Source of the DNA: Pseudomonas mucidolens | GTDB lineage: Bacteria > Pseudomonadota > Gammaproteobacteria > Pseudomonadales > Pseudomonadaceae | Length of the DNA: 64,000 nucleotides | Assembly (NCBI RefSeq): GCF_900106045.1 | Contig: NZ_LT629802.1 | Span: 5,084,001 to 5,148,000 of the forward strand | Direction of reading: 5' to 3' | Part shown: piece by piece, positions 17,686 through 27,424 of the stretch | How the letters are laid out: the number at the start of each line of letters is the position of its first letter | Position numbering within the stretch: the stretch's first letter is position 1 | The notes under the pieces: model-generated | The model's database searches: none | Seen by the model: only the letters and a program-made list of their open reading frames with translations | What the model was told of the DNA's origin: nothing | Position numbers and translations under genes: made by a program

Positions 17686-20364
17686 CTATGCCGCGTCGCT
17701 GAAGTCGTAGTGTAATTCGTTATCCCGCGTGCTGATCCGCACTCCCGCCAAGGCCTTGCCTTCCAGCATGCGCGTGAGGAACTCGCGGCTCATGTCCGGC
17801 AACAGGCTGTTGGTCAGGATGGTGTCGATCATGCGGCCGCCACTTTCGGTTTCGGTGCAGCGCGAGACAATCAGGTCGATCACCGCGGCGTCGTAATCGA
17901 ACGCGACTTTGTGGGTGTTCTCCACGCGCTTCTTGATGCGATCGAGTTGCAGGCGGGTGATTGCCTTGAGCATCTCGTCGCTCAGCGGGTAGTAAGGAAT
18001 CGTCACCAGGCGTCCGAGCAGCGCTGGCGGGAAAATCTCCAGCAGTGGTTGGCGCAGGGCCTTGGCAATGGCCTCAGGTTCCGGGATGCTCGCCGGGTCT
18101 TTGCAGACCTGGGAAATCAGTTCGGTACCGGCGTTGGTGGTCAGCAGGATCAAGGTGTTCTTGAAGTCGATCACCCGGCCTTCGCCGTCTTCCATCACAC
18201 CTTTGTCGAAGACCTGGAAGAAGATTTCATGCACATCCGGGTGGGCCTTTTCCACCTCGTCCAGCAGCACCACGCTGTAGGGTTTGCGCCGTACCGCTTC
18301 AGTCAGCACGCCGCCTTCGCCATACCCGATATAACCCGGCGGTGCGCCCTTGAGGGTCGACACCGTATGGGCTTCCTGGAACTCGCTCATGTTGATGGTG
18401 ATAACGTTCTGCTCGCCGCCGTACATGGCTTCGGCCAGGGCCAGGGCGGTTTCGGTCTTGCCTACGCCGGAGGTACCGGCCAGCATGAACACACCAATCG
18501 GCTTGCTCGGGTTGTCGAGGCCGGCGCGAGAGGTCTGGATGCGCTTGGCGATCATCTGCAGGGCGTGATCCTGGCCGATGATGCGTTTCTTCAGGTGCTG
18601 GTCGAGGTTAAGTACCGTTTCCAGTTCATTACGCGCCATGCGACCGACCGGGATGCCGGTCCAGTCGGCGACCACCGAGGCCACGGCCTGGTAATCCACG
18701 GTCGGCAGGATCAATGGCGTTTCACCTTGCAAGGCGGTGAGACGCTGTTGCAGGTCCAGCAGTTTTTCCCGCAGGGTGTGGCTCTCGTCGGTACCGACGT
18801 CGCTGTCGACCACGCCTGCTTTTTCCCGCAGCGTGGCGCGGGTGGCGAGCAGTTCGTCGACCAGGGTTTTCTCTTCAGCCCAGCGGCTTTCCAGGCTCGC
18901 CAGGCGCTCACGCTCTGCCGTCAGCAAGGCTTCGCTGTTGGTTTGACGGGCGCCGATGGCGATGCCGATCGCGTGCTCGCGAGCGATGATTTGCAGCTCG
19001 GTTTCCAACGCTTCGATGCGGCGGCGGCTATCGTCCACTTCCGCTGGAACCGCGTGCAGGCTGATGGCGACGCGGGCACAGGCGGTGTCCAGCAGACTTA
19101 CGGATTTGTCCGGCAACTGACGTGCTGGAATATAGCGGTGGGACAGCTTGACCGAGGCTTCCAGGGCTTCGTCGAGGATTTGCACCTGGTGGTGTTTTTC
19201 CATGGTCGACGCCACGCCGCGCATCATCAGCAGCGCTTTGTCTTCGGCAGGCTCGGCGACGTGTACGACCTGGAAGCGGCGGGTCAGCGCCGGGTCTTTT
19301 TCGATGTGTTTTTTGTACTCGGCCCAGGTGGTGGCGGCCACGGTGCGCAAGGTGCCACGGGCCAATGCCGGCTTCAGCAGGTTGGCCGCATCGCCGGTGC
19401 CGGCGGCGCCACCGGCACCCACCAGGGTGTGGGCTTCATCGATAAACAGGATGATCGGCTTGGGCGAGGCCTGGACGTCTTCGATGACCTGACGCAGACG
19501 CTGTTCGAACTCGCCTTTCATGCTGGCGCCGGCCTGCAGCAGGCCCACATCAAGACTGCGCAGTTCCACATCCTTGAGCGCGGGCGGCACGTCGCCGGCG
19601 ACGATACGCAGGGCGAAACCTTCGACCACGGCGGTCTTGCCGACGCCGGCTTCGCCAGTGAGGATCGGGTTGTTCTGACGCCGACGCATGAGGATGTCCA
19701 CCAGTTGGCGGATTTCTTCGTCACGCCCGACGATCGGGTCAAGCTTGCCGCTACGGGCTTGTTCGGTCAGGTCGACGGTGAAACGCTTGAGGGCTTCCTG
19801 CTTGCCCATAGCGCTTGGGGCCATGGCGCCGCTGGCTTCACCGGGCACGGCGCCGGCATTGAAACCATCGCTGGCGCCGAGGGCGTTTTCCGGCGAGTCG
19901 CCGACGTATTCGTCAAAGCGCTCGCTCAGGGCTTCGGCCTTGATCTTGTCGAATTCCGACGACAAGCCCAGCAGCGCATGGCGCAGGCTTGGGGTCTTGA
20001 GAATCCCCAGCACCAGGTAACCGGTGCGCACCTGGCTTTCGCCAAACATCAGGCTGCCGTAGACCCAGCCGCGCTCCACGGCTTCTTCGACGTGGGACGA
20101 CAGGTCAGTGATCGACGTCGAGCCACGGGGCAGGCGGTCCAGGGCGTCGGTCAGGTCGCGGGCCAGGCGCGCCGGCTCCAGGTTGAACTGACGGATGATA
20201 CGGTGCAGGTCCGAGTCCTGCAGTTGTAACAACTGGTGAAACCAGTGGGCCAATTCCACATACGGATTGCCCCGCAGCTTGCAGAACACAGTGGCGGCTT
20301 CGATGGCTTTGTAGGCCACGCTGTTGAGTTTGCCGAACAATGCGGCGCGACTGATTTCACCCAT
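17686..20364 (-). CDS. tssH: T6SS sheath-recycling ATPase TssH (ClpV)
   Basis: An 892-residue AAA+ unfoldase that disassembles the contracted TssBC sheath. The N-terminal domain (1-150) binds the sheath. Walker A of D1 is GEAGVGKT (237-244), with LFIDEAHTL as Walker B. A middle coiled-coil region (about 400-520) follows. D2 has GTSGVGKTETALALAEAMYG and VVLLDEVEKAHPDV. The D2 core is ClpB-like and the short N-terminus is ClpV-like. Its start overlaps the end of tssG by 8 bases. Confidence 0.96.
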   Translation of the reverse strand: MGEISRAALFGKLNSVAYKAIEAATVFCKLRGNPYVELAHWFHQLLQLQDSDLHRIIRQFNLEPARLARDLTDALDRLPRGSTSITDLSSHVEEAVERGWVYGSLMFGESQVRTGYLVLGILKTPSLRHALLGLSSEFDKIKAEALSERFDEYVGDSPENALGASDGFNAGAVPGEASGAMAPSAMGKQEALKRFTVDLTEQARSGKLDPIVGRDEEIRQLVDILMRRRQNNPILTGEAGVGKTAVVEGFALRIVAGDVPPALKDVELRSLDVGLLQAGASMKGEFEQRLRQVIEDVQASPKPIILFIDEAHTLVGAGGAAGTGDAANLLKPALARGTLRTVAATTWAEYKKHIEKDPALTRRFQVVHVAEPAEDKALLMMRGVASTMEKHHQVQILDEALEASVKLSHRYIPARQLPDKSVSLLDTACARVAISLHAVPAEVDDSRRRIEALETELQIIAREHAIGIAIGARQTNSEALLTAERERLASLESRWAEEKTLVDELLATRATLREKAGVVDSDVGTDESHTLREKLLDLQQRLTALQGETPLILPTVDYQAVASVVADWTGIPVGRMARNELETVLNLDQHLKKRIIGQDHALQMIAKRIQTSRAGLDNPSKPIGVFMLAGTSGVGKTETALALAEAMYGGEQNVITINMSEFQEAHTVSTLKGAPPGYIGYGEGGVLTEAVRRKPYSVVLLDEVEKAHPDVHEIFFQVFDKGVMEDGEGRVIDFKNTLILLTTNAGTELISQVCKDPASIPEPEAIAKALRQPLLEIFPPALLGRLVTIPYYPLSDEMLKAITRLQLDRIKKRVENTHKVAFDYDAAVIDLIVSRCTETESGGRMIDTILTNSLLPDMSREFLTRMLEGKALAGVRISTRDNELHYDFSDAA

Positions 20365-21400
20365 GCTCTGGATTCCTTGAGGTGGTGGCCAGTTCGGCGT
20401 AATGCCGGGCCAGGATTAGGTCGTTGGCGTCGTGTCCGGGTTGGCCCAGCCACGTATTGAAGCCCAGTCGGAACTGGCCGTTAAGCCTCAGTGCGGGGAC
20501 TTCAGGTTGTTGCAGAACCAGGTTGAGGTCCCAGTCCAATTCATGGCCCAGGTATTCGGCCACCCAGGCCACCAGTTCGTTGAACGGCTGGCTGCCGGGC
20601 AACATGCCCATGTAGTCATCGAGCGTGAGCGGGCCCAGGCGAATGCGGAATTTATGCTGGCGATCCCAGACGTGGCTGCCCAGGCAAAAATCCATGCCGA
20701 GCTGGTGGGCGCTGACACCGACGCGGCTGCGCTCGGGCAGTTCCAGCCATTGGCCGACATATTCTTCGATCGCTACCGGCAGGCCGAAGTATTCGCCGAG
20801 GATTGCTTTCAAACCGTCGGGGTAGCGGGTTTGCGCGCTGAGGTGGCCGCTGTAATGCAGTTTCGCGGTGTCGGGGATCTGGCCCTGTTCCAGCAGGCTG
20901 GGCATGCCTCGGCCACTCAGGGCCGCCAAGCGTGCCGACCAATAATCATCGTCTGGGCGATCATGGCTGACCGTTGGCCGCGCCTCGGCCCAGGCCCGGT
21001 AGAACAAGGTCAGCAGGCGATGGTGGAACACATCCAGGAAGCGCTTGCTGGTGCCGTCGGCATTGTTGCGCTGGCGTTCGCGCACGTATTCGGTGATGTG
21101 CAGGGGCAGCGGGCCGTTGGGGCCACCGAGGCCGAAAAAGAACTGCTCCAGACGCGCCGGCTTGTCGTCGCCGCCCGGCTCGACCGAGGCCAGGGTGGCC
21201 GGGGCGAAGGTGCAGTCGGCCTGTTGCCCGAGGCGCAGCGGGTCATCCGCCAGGCGCAGGGAGTGGCCCAGGCGCGGTAGGTCCGGCGATTCGCACTCGA
21301 TACGCCGCAACGCCTGGAAGAAGTCATATTCCCAGGGCTGCTGATGCATCGCATCCAGGGTACTCACAGGGTCGGACGGCGTCCGGGCTTGGCTTTCCAT
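20357..21400 (-). CDS. tssG: T6SS baseplate protein TssG
   Basis: A 347-residue baseplate wedge protein that acts with TssF and TssE. Family marks are PWEYDFFQALRRIE near the start, LPRLGHSLRLADDPLRLGQ, and near the end NLVLQQPEVPALRLNG...RLGFNTWLG. With this ATG it overlaps tssF by 37 bases; a GTG at 21367 would overlap the tssF stop by only four bases (GTGA) and shorten the protein by 11 residues. I see no clear ribosome site for either, so the start is open. Confidence 0.93.
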   Translation of the reverse strand: MESQARTPSDPVSTLDAMHQQPWEYDFFQALRRIECESPDLPRLGHSLRLADDPLRLGQQADCTFAPATLASVEPGGDDKPARLEQFFFGLGGPNGPLPLHITEYVRERQRNNADGTSKRFLDVFHHRLLTLFYRAWAEARPTVSHDRPDDDYWSARLAALSGRGMPSLLEQGQIPDTAKLHYSGHLSAQTRYPDGLKAILGEYFGLPVAIEEYVGQWLELPERSRVGVSAHQLGMDFCLGSHVWDRQHKFRIRLGPLTLDDYMGMLPGSQPFNELVAWVAEYLGHELDWDLNLVLQQPEVPALRLNGQFRLGFNTWLGQPGHDANDLILARHYAELATTSRNPEHG

Positions 21401-23223
21401 CGCATGATCTCGCCGCGTTCGGTGGTACGGATCACCGTCTCGGTAAAACTGTTGATCGACACGTAGCGTGCCAGAAAGCGTTCGAACACCGCACCGAGCA
21501 GGAACACGCCGGTGCCGCGAAACGCGTTTTCGTCAAATTCCAGGGTGATTTCCAGGCCCCGGCCAAACACGATCGGGCCGGGCATCGGCAGGCGTCGGGT
21601 CACGGCTTTGCTGCTGACTTCGCGCAGGCCTTCGATTTGCAATTGCAGGGCGGCGTCGTTGCTGTCGCCGTACAGGCGCAGCAACTCACGCAACGCAGCG
21701 GCGCCCTGGCCTTGCTCACTGAGGGACAGGTAGTTGAGTGACAACTGGCTGATCAGGCGCCAGGCCTTGGCATCGTGGGCGTGGCTGGCGCGTGGGCGGC
21801 TGGGCCCGGCGACGCAGCGCACCGCCAGCACTGGGGCACTGTCGGCCAGGGTGAAGTCAGTCTTGCCATTGCCCACGCTCATGAACAACGGCAAATCGCG
21901 GTTGGTGCACAGCGCCGTCACGCCCAGCTGACGCAGGTCGTGGCGGTAGGGCGCCTGTTGACTGTCGACCAGGCTGACAAAGGTCTCGCTGCCCACATAG
22001 GTCGAGCGCGGACCGTTGCGGCGCTGGTCGCTGGACAGCACGCGCGGCTCGCGGCGCACGGTGTAATAGGCCAGGTCGCGCCCGTAGCGCGACGGATCAC
22101 GTACGGCATAGAACGGCAGGAACGGCTGATCCGGCCCGGTGCCATGGCCGGTGATGCCGCTCAGGGAGTGAATCTCGAAGTCCATCGGCCGGGTACGGTC
22201 GGCGATCACATGGTGTTCGTTGACCCGCTCGGACAAGTGAATGCGGTCCACCCGCTTGGGGAACAGGTTGATCGCCGGGGTGCAGAACGGTACGAACTGC
22301 GCCGCGCCAACGCTGCCTTCCAGACTCGGCTCATGGCGGTCGAACAGCACGATCAGTTCCAGTTCCTGGCCGTCGCACCGTTGCACTGCACGACTCAACT
22401 GCGCGATCTCAACGAACAGAAAGCGGTGGGGCAGAGCAAAGTATTCCTGTAACAACCGATACCCCTGGAAGGCCCGCGAGACCACCGGCATCGCCGCATC
22501 GGCATCGTCGAAACCGCGTGAGCGCAGCGCGTCCTGCGGCAGGCGCTCGACCCAGTCGCCTCCGGGCTTGCGCGCAAATACCGCACAGGCATTGCCCAGC
22601 AATTGTTCGTAGAGGCGAAACGGTTGCTCGTCGGCGCCATTGAGGTACAGCGGCAGGTCATTCAGGGCCAGGCTGTTGAACGGCAATTCAGCGCCGGTGC
22701 GCAAGGTCAGTCGCAACCCGGCCTTGGCCTTGGGTTCGCTGGCGGCCAGGCGCCCGAGTACGGCGGAGGGATTGCCAAAGTACTCGGCCTGGCTGACACG
22801 CAGCGGCCACAGCGTCACCGGATGCGCGGTGCGATACTCGCAGCAGGTTTGGCTTTCACGGCCTAATGCGGCGCGCAGGACAGTGCCTCGCGGCAGTGGA
22901 AAGCCGTCGGCGAGGGAGCCCTCGTCGGGATCGGCCTGAAACTGCACCACGGTCATCGACGGCGTCGGCGCGAGGTAGTGCGGGTAGGCGATCTCCAGCA
23001 GGTTATGGGTGAAGGTCGGGTACTCGGCGTCGAGCTTGAGCTGCACGCGTGCGGTGAGGTAGGCGAAGCCTTCGAGCAATCGCTCGACATACGGGTCGGC
23101 GCAGTCCATGCCGGACAGGGTCAGCCGACTGGCGATCTTCGGGTATTCCTTGGCGAACTCCGCGGCGCTTTCGCGCACGTGGTGCAGTTCCTGGTTGTAC
23201 AGCTCGAGCAGGCGCGGATTCAT
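21364..23223 (-). CDS. tssF: T6SS baseplate protein TssF
   Basis: A 619-residue baseplate wedge subunit. It begins [31 protein letters not shown], the highly conserved TssF opening, and contains [23 protein letters not shown]. The ATG at 23223 overlaps the tssE stop by four bases (ATGA), so the two are translationally coupled; upstream in-frame codons belong to the tssE region. With TssG it forms the core of the six wedges around the VgrG hub. Confidence 0.95.
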   Translation of the reverse strand: MNPRLLELYNQELHHVRESAAEFAKEYPKIASRLTLSGMDCADPYVERLLEGFAYLTARVQLKLDAEYPTFTHNLLEIAYPHYLAPTPSMTVVQFQADPDEGSLADGFPLPRGTVLRAALGRESQTCCEYRTAHPVTLWPLRVSQAEYFGNPSAVLGRLAASEPKAKAGLRLTLRTGAELPFNSLALNDLPLYLNGADEQPFRLYEQLLGNACAVFARKPGGDWVERLPQDALRSRGFDDADAAMPVVSRAFQGYRLLQEYFALPHRFLFVEIAQLSRAVQRCDGQELELIVLFDRHEPSLEGSVGAAQFVPFCTPAINLFPKRVDRIHLSERVNEHHVIADRTRPMDFEIHSLSGITGHGTGPDQPFLPFYAVRDPSRYGRDLAYYTVRREPRVLSSDQRRNGPRSTYVGSETFVSLVDSQQAPYRHDLRQLGVTALCTNRDLPLFMSVGNGKTDFTLADSAPVLAVRCVAGPSRPRASHAHDAKAWRLISQLSLNYLSLSEQGQGAAALRELLRLYGDSNDAALQLQIEGLREVSSKAVTRRLPMPGPIVFGRGLEITLEFDENAFRGTGVFLLGAVFERFLARYVSINSFTETVIRTTERGEIMRWKAKPGRRPTL

Positions 23224-23735
23224 GAGCGTCTCCGCTGATCGGCATTGACCACGCGCACGTGGCCGGACTCCAGGTCCAGATCGGTTTGCAGCAACAGACG
23301 CAACGGCACCGGTTGCGCCCACAGGTCGCCTTCAATCTCGAAACTCAGAGCATTGTGGTTCATCTCGCCGTGGGCCACCCGCGCCTTGACCCGCAGGGTG
23401 TGGCGCAGGATGCGTGGCTCAAACGTGGCAATCGCCTGGTAGATCAAGGCTTCCAGGGCGTTGATATCGACGCTGGAGGCACTGTTGCCGGCCAGGGCCG
23501 GCAGGCCGTAATTGACCACCGAGGTCCCCGCCGGGGTGTGCAGCGTCGCATCGGCGCTGAGCAGGGAGGTGGTGTTGAGCAGCCACGCAAGATCTCGCAG
23601 CACCGAGGCTTTCAGCTGGCTCAGGGACAGCACGCGCTTGTCCGCGCTTTCCTTGGGGTTGCTTGGGTCGTCGTCGGTCAACCGATCCAGCAGGGAGGGT
23701 TGCAGGCGGTCGCGGGTGGCGATTTCGGTTATCAC
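23220..23735 (-). CDS. tssE: T6SS baseplate protein TssE (gp25-like)
   Basis: A 171-residue homologue of phage T4 gp25 that starts sheath assembly at the baseplate. Typical parts are [14 protein letters not shown], then [19 protein letters not shown] and [10 protein letters not shown], with the C-terminal [15 protein letters not shown]. The start is GTG at 23735; it overlaps the stop of the preceding lipoprotein gene by four bases (GTGA), and there is no ATG nearby that leaves the domain intact. Coupling to the lipoprotein gene means the effector pair is embedded in the structural operon. Confidence 0.93.
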   Translation of the reverse strand: MITEIATRDRLQPSLLDRLTDDDPSNPKESADKRVLSLSQLKASVLRDLAWLLNTTSLLSADATLHTPAGTSVVNYGLPALAGNSASSVDINALEALIYQAIATFEPRILRHTLRVKARVAHGEMNHNALSFEIEGDLWAQPVPLRLLLQTDLDLESGHVRVVNADQRRRS

Positions 23736-24178
23736 GGGAAAAGTCCGACGAAGTGCTTCTGGTCTATCACGCCGCCCATGCAAAATGAACTCTGGGCTAC
23801 GATGGACGTTTCCAGACGGCCTTGGATCTGGCGGACAGCCTGATATTGAGATGTGCAACTACGGCTGGGTTCGGGCTCTGCTTGTGAGTGATAGACGAGG
23901 ATGATCAGTTCGTTATCGCTGACAGCTTCAACACGAGGTAATCCCTTGCGGTCCGGGCTGAATTTGCATGGCCAGGGGATTTCTAGTTGCAGCAGGCTTT
24001 GGTCGGGTTTGCGCAATGCGCAACGTTGCTGGTGATTTTCCAGTATCAACGTCTGCCCAGCCAATATCACCCTGTCCTTGGCAAGCTCAGCCGTTGAGGG
24101 CGGGGCCTGCTCTGCACAGGCGGACAGGCTGGAAACAACGCAAGCCGCAAATAGGGGCAATATCCATAGCTTGATCAT
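23732..24178 (-). CDS. Periplasmic lipoprotein, probable immunity protein for Tae4
   Basis: A 148-residue protein with a lipoprotein signal ending LSAC (Cys21). The mature part has four more cysteines (in QQRCALR, PWPCKF, SRSCTS and SSFCMGG) that could form two disulfides, as expected for a periplasmic protein. Its start overlaps the tae4 stop by four bases and its stop overlaps the tssE start by four. Known Tai4 proteins are periplasmic and bind the amidase active site, but I cannot match this sequence to the Tai4 pattern. Immunity is inferred from pairing, location and export; the family may be new. Confidence 0.65.
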   Translation of the reverse strand: MIKLWILPLFAACVVSSLSACAEQAPPSTAELAKDRVILAGQTLILENHQQRCALRKPDQSLLQLEIPWPCKFSPDRKGLPRVEAVSDNELIILVYHSQAEPEPSRSCTSQYQAVRQIQGRLETSIVAQSSFCMGGVIDQKHFVGLFP

Positions 24179-24624
24179 GTGAGCTCCCAGAACCAGACTT
24201 GCCTGGAGGCATGTGCGGGGTCATCGTAGCTGCCGGTCTGTCCGCGTCTCCATACGTCGATATGGTCACCTGAGCGGGCCTCGGTGCTTTCTCCATATCG
24301 TCTGAAGCAGTCTTTGAAGAAGATGATTCCGGTCTTCTGTTGCAATGTGCGACGGTCTTCGGCGCTACCGGTCAAGATTGTCGGGCGACCTAAGTAATGG
24401 CGCCACAGCCAGTTGGCAAGTGACTCTGCGCCTCGCGCATGGCCATGCGCGCATTTGGGCTCGGTGTAGGTCGAACTGTTGACCTTGATGGTGTGCTCGC
24501 CGTTCAGGGCGATGCTCATGCGGATAGCGCACTGATTATCCCAAGGCCCGTCACAGGCCGGAGGATGGTCGGAAGAATAGGGCGGATAGCTGTTCCACAA
24601 ATTGATAAACGAAGGCTTGGCCAT
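24175..24624 (-). CDS. tae4: T6SS peptidoglycan amidase effector Tae4
   Basis: A 149-residue NlpC/P60-like DL-endopeptidase toxin delivered to the prey periplasm, where Tae4 enzymes cut the D-Glu-mDAP bond of peptidoglycan. Family marks are CDGPWDNQCAIRMSIAL with catalytic Cys32, CAHGHARGAESLANWL, TGIIFFKDCF, and SGDHIDVW with catalytic His121. There is no signal peptide, as for T6SS cargo of this size class, which commonly travels inside Hcp. It lies between hcp and tssE, the place of tagJ in P. aeruginosa HSI-I, and is coupled to the lipoprotein gene after it. Confidence 0.93.
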   Translation of the reverse strand: MAKPSFINLWNSYPPYSSDHPPACDGPWDNQCAIRMSIALNGEHTIKVNSSTYTEPKCAHGHARGAESLANWLWRHYLGRPTILTGSAEDRRTLQQKTGIIFFKDCFRRYGESTEARSGDHIDVWRRGQTGSYDDPAHASRQVWFWELT

Positions 24625-24704
24625 GACTCATACACCAGTGGGAAAGGACAGGACTCGAGCAAGCACCAAACACCCCCGGCATGTGGCACCGGGGGCATGT
24701 TCGA

Positions 24705-25193
24705 TTACGCCTTGATGTTCTGGCGGATGTTCCAGCCGAACTTGATCGGACCGCCGTCCTTGGTGCCGTCGGCTTTCTGCGGCTGGTAGTCCACCAGCAC
24801 CTTGGCGAAGTTCAGGGTGACGTTTTCGGTCAGGCGATCATCGTTGCCCGAGCCGCCAGTGCTCAGGGACGTGATCAGCACTTCTTCCAGGTTGATGATC
24901 ATGTACTCGACCTGGTTTTCGCCGCCGGCCTTGCGCACGGTCAGCTTGACCTTGTCGATGTGCTTGCCGCTGGCGCAATGCATCATCAGGTTGGGCGAGG
25001 CTTTGTCGACGTACTTGGTCAACGACAGGTCCTGGATATTCACCTTGCCTGCGCCACCGCCACCACCGACGTGCATGTTGCCGGACTGGGACATGCCCCA
25101 GCTCCAGTTCAATACGTCGACTTCGTCCTTATGGGCCTTGTCCATGGACTCGCCCTTGATGTCACCGATCTTGATGAAAATATCAACAGCCAT
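24705..25193 (-). CDS. hcp: T6SS tube protein Hcp (TssD)
   Basis: A 162-residue ring-forming protein that stacks into the inner tube and can carry small effectors. It starts MAVDIFIKIGDIKGESMDKAHKDEVDVLNWSWG and has the Gly-rich loop HVGGGGGAGK followed by LSLTKYVDKASPNLM, matching Hcp1-type proteins. The ATG at 25193 was preferred because the upstream nine codons precede the conserved MAVDIF opening. REP sequence upstream separates it from tssC. Tae4, encoded next, is a likely passenger of the Hcp lumen (inference). Confidence 0.95.
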   Translation of the reverse strand: MAVDIFIKIGDIKGESMDKAHKDEVDVLNWSWGMSQSGNMHVGGGGGAGKVNIQDLSLTKYVDKASPNLMMHCASGKHIDKVKLTVRKAGGENQVEYMIINLEEVLITSLSTGGSGNDDRLTENVTLNFAKVLVDYQPQKADGTKDGGPIKFGWNIRQNIKA

Positions 25194-25244
25194 GTTTTCT
25201 CCCTGTGTGGTCTCAGCCACAGACGTTGTGGGCGTCGCCGACCT

Positions 25245-25346
25245 CTGTAGGAGCGAGGTTGCTCGCGAAGGTCGTCAACGATGACGCTGGCATCCTGAAT
25301 GAATGCGGCGCCTTCAAGTTTTTCGCGAGCACGCTCGCTCCTACAG
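25245..25346. repeat. REPIN between tssC and hcp
   Basis: Starts CTGTAGGAGCGAGGTTGCTC and ends CGAGCACGCTCGCTCCTACA. Inverted REP units about 50 bases apart. It may let hcp be expressed or stabilised separately from tssABC, which would suit the large amount of Hcp needed. Confidence 0.85.
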
Positions 25347-25367
25347 AGAGCGAGTCGGTCCCGATTT

Positions 25368-26867
25368 TTACGCGCCTTTGGCAGAAGGCAGTTTGGATAC
25401 CAGGCGCAACGACACGGTCAGCCCTTCGAGCTGGTAGTGCGGTCGCAAGTAGAACTTGGAGTTGTAGTACCCGGGATTGCCTTCGACTTCTTCTACGATC
25501 ACTTCGGCGGCAGCCAATGGATGCTGGGCCTTGGTGGTTTCAGTGGAGTGCGCCGGGTCACCGTCGACGTAGTTGAGGATCCAGTCCTGCAACCAGCGCT
25601 GCATCTCGTCCTTCTCTTTGAAGGAACCGATCTTGTCGCGCACGATGCACTTCAGGTAGTGCGCAAAGCGGCAGGTGGCGAACAGGTACGGCAGGCGCGC
25701 GGCCAGGTTGGCGTTGGCGGTGGCGTCCGGATCATCGTATTCGGCTGGTTTCTGCAACGACTGGGCGCCGATGAACGCGGCAAAATCAGTGTTTTTCTTG
25801 TGCAACAACGGCATGAAACCGTTTTTGGCCAGCTCCGCTTCACGGCGGTCGCTGATGGCGATTTCGGTCGGGCACTTCATGTCCACGCCGCCGTCATCGG
25901 TAGGGAAGGTGTGGGCCGGCAGGTTTTCCACTTCACCACCCGACTCCACGCCACGGATGCGCGAGCACCAGCCGAAATGTTTGAACGAGCGGTTGATGTT
26001 CACCGCCATCGCGTACGCGGCGTTGGCCCAGGTGTACTTGGAACTGTCGGCGCCATCGGTGTTTTCTTCGAAGGCGAAGGCTTCCACCGGATCGGTCTTG
26101 GCGCCATACGGCAGGCGCGCCAGGAAGCGCGGCATGGTCAGGCCGATGTAGCGCGAGTCTTCCGACTCACGCAGCGCGCGCCAGCCAGCGTATTCCGGAG
26201 TGGTGAAGATCTTGGTCAGGTCGCGCGGGTTCGACAGTTCCTGCCACGAACCCATGCCCATCACGGTGGGCGATGCCGCAGCGATGAACGGAGAGTGCAT
26301 GGCGGCGCAGACTTTCGACAGCTCGCCGAGCAATTCGACGTCGGGAGGCGACTGGTCGAAGTAGTAATCGCCCACCAGGCAACCGTAAGGTTCGCCGCCG
26401 AACTGGCCGTATTCCTCTTCGTACATCTTCTTGAAGATCGGGCTCTGGTCCCACGCGGTGCCCTTGAATTTCTTCAGGGTCTTGTGCAGGTCGGTCTTGG
26501 AGATATTGAGCACGCGAATCTTCAGCTGCTCATCGCTCTCGGTGTTGTTGACCAGATAGTGCAGGCCACGCCAGGCGCTTTCCAGTTGCTGGAAATCCGG
26601 GTGGTGGATGACCTGATTGACCTGGGCGGTGAGCTTGGCATCAATCGCGGCGATAATCGATTCGATCGACTTGATGGCGTCGTTGGACACCAGGTCTGTC
26701 TGCGCCAGGGCCTGTTCGGCCAAGGTGCGCACGGCGGTTTCCACCGCTTCACGGGCGCGCTCGGTCTTGGGTTTGAATTCTTGCAGCAACAGCGAGGCGA
26801 ACTCGCTGGTTTCTTCGGTTGCGCCGAGGTTCTGGGCGCCTTCGCGTGCGGTATCGGTCATGATCAT
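25368..26867 (-). CDS. tssC: T6SS sheath large subunit TssC
   Basis: A 499-residue protein that, with TssB, forms the contractile sheath around the Hcp tube. It carries the conserved LDAKLTAQVNQVIHHPDFQQLESAWRGL-type region (here AIDAKLTAQVNQVIHHP) and FKKMYEEEYGQFGGEPYG. The ATG used here overlaps the tssB stop by four bases (ATGA); a second ATG two codons later has better spacing from AGGA and may be the true start. It forms a tssA-tssB-tssC group on the minus strand. Confidence 0.96.
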   Translation of the reverse strand: MIMTDTAREGAQNLGATEETSEFASLLLQEFKPKTERAREAVETAVRTLAEQALAQTDLVSNDAIKSIESIIAAIDAKLTAQVNQVIHHPDFQQLESAWRGLHYLVNNTESDEQLKIRVLNISKTDLHKTLKKFKGTAWDQSPIFKKMYEEEYGQFGGEPYGCLVGDYYFDQSPPDVELLGELSKVCAAMHSPFIAAASPTVMGMGSWQELSNPRDLTKIFTTPEYAGWRALRESEDSRYIGLTMPRFLARLPYGAKTDPVEAFAFEENTDGADSSKYTWANAAYAMAVNINRSFKHFGWCSRIRGVESGGEVENLPAHTFPTDDGGVDMKCPTEIAISDRREAELAKNGFMPLLHKKNTDFAAFIGAQSLQKPAEYDDPDATANANLAARLPYLFATCRFAHYLKCIVRDKIGSFKEKDEMQRWLQDWILNYVDGDPAHSTETTKAQHPLAAAEVIVEEVEGNPGYYNSKFYLRPHYQLEGLTVSLRLVSKLPSAKGA

Positions 26868-27370
26868 TGGTCCTGTGCTGGCTTCGGCGCGCTCGCCAGG
26901 GCCTGCAACAGCGCTGGATCCTTGATCGCCTTCATGATGATTTCTTCAGCGCCGGTCTTGCCGTCCATGTAGGTCAGCAGGTTGGCCAGTTGCGTGCGCG
27001 CTTCAAGCAGCTTGTTCAGCGAGTCGACCTTGCGCGCCACGGCGGCGGGGCTGAAGTCGTCCATGCTTTCGAAGGTGATGTCCAGGCTTAGGTTGCCTTC
27101 GCCTGTCAGCTCGTTGGGCACGTGAAACGCGACGCGCGGCTGCATGGCCTTGAGGCGTGAGTCGAAGTTGTCGACGTCGACTTCAAGGAACTTGCGATCG
27201 GCCACCGGCGCCAACGGTTCGGCGGGTTTGCCGGCGAGGTCGGCCATGACGCCCATCACGAAGGGCAGCTGGACCTTTTTCTCGGCGCCGTAAAGCTCGA
27301 CGTCGTACTCGATCTGCACCCGGGGCGCACGATTGCGCGCGATGAATTTCTGAGAACTTTGCTTCGCCAC
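26864..27370 (-). CDS. tssB: T6SS sheath small subunit TssB
   Basis: A 168-residue partner of TssC in the contractile sheath. It opens MAKQSSQKFIARNRAPRVQIEYDVELYGAEKKVQLPFVMGVM, the standard TssB N-terminus, and has VDNFDSRLKAMQPRVAF and DFSPAAVARKVDSLNKLLEART. It overlaps tssC by four bases and lies about 55 bases after tssA. Because tagJ is absent, ClpV recruitment in this system must rely on the TssC N-terminus or another contact (inference). Confidence 0.95.
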   Translation of the reverse strand: MAKQSSQKFIARNRAPRVQIEYDVELYGAEKKVQLPFVMGVMADLAGKPAEPLAPVADRKFLEVDVDNFDSRLKAMQPRVAFHVPNELTGEGNLSLDITFESMDDFSPAAVARKVDSLNKLLEARTQLANLLTYMDGKTGAEEIIMKAIKDPALLQALASAPKPAQDQ

Positions 27371-27424
27371 GTTGCTGCTCCTGGTCGCTTGAGCGACGGT
27401 GTTGTTACTGCGAAAACCAGACGT

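Noticed and set aside
17911..20229. A 772-codon open frame on the plus strand
   Set aside because: It lies opposite tssH, which is complete with all AAA+ motifs. The shadow has no recognisable domain.
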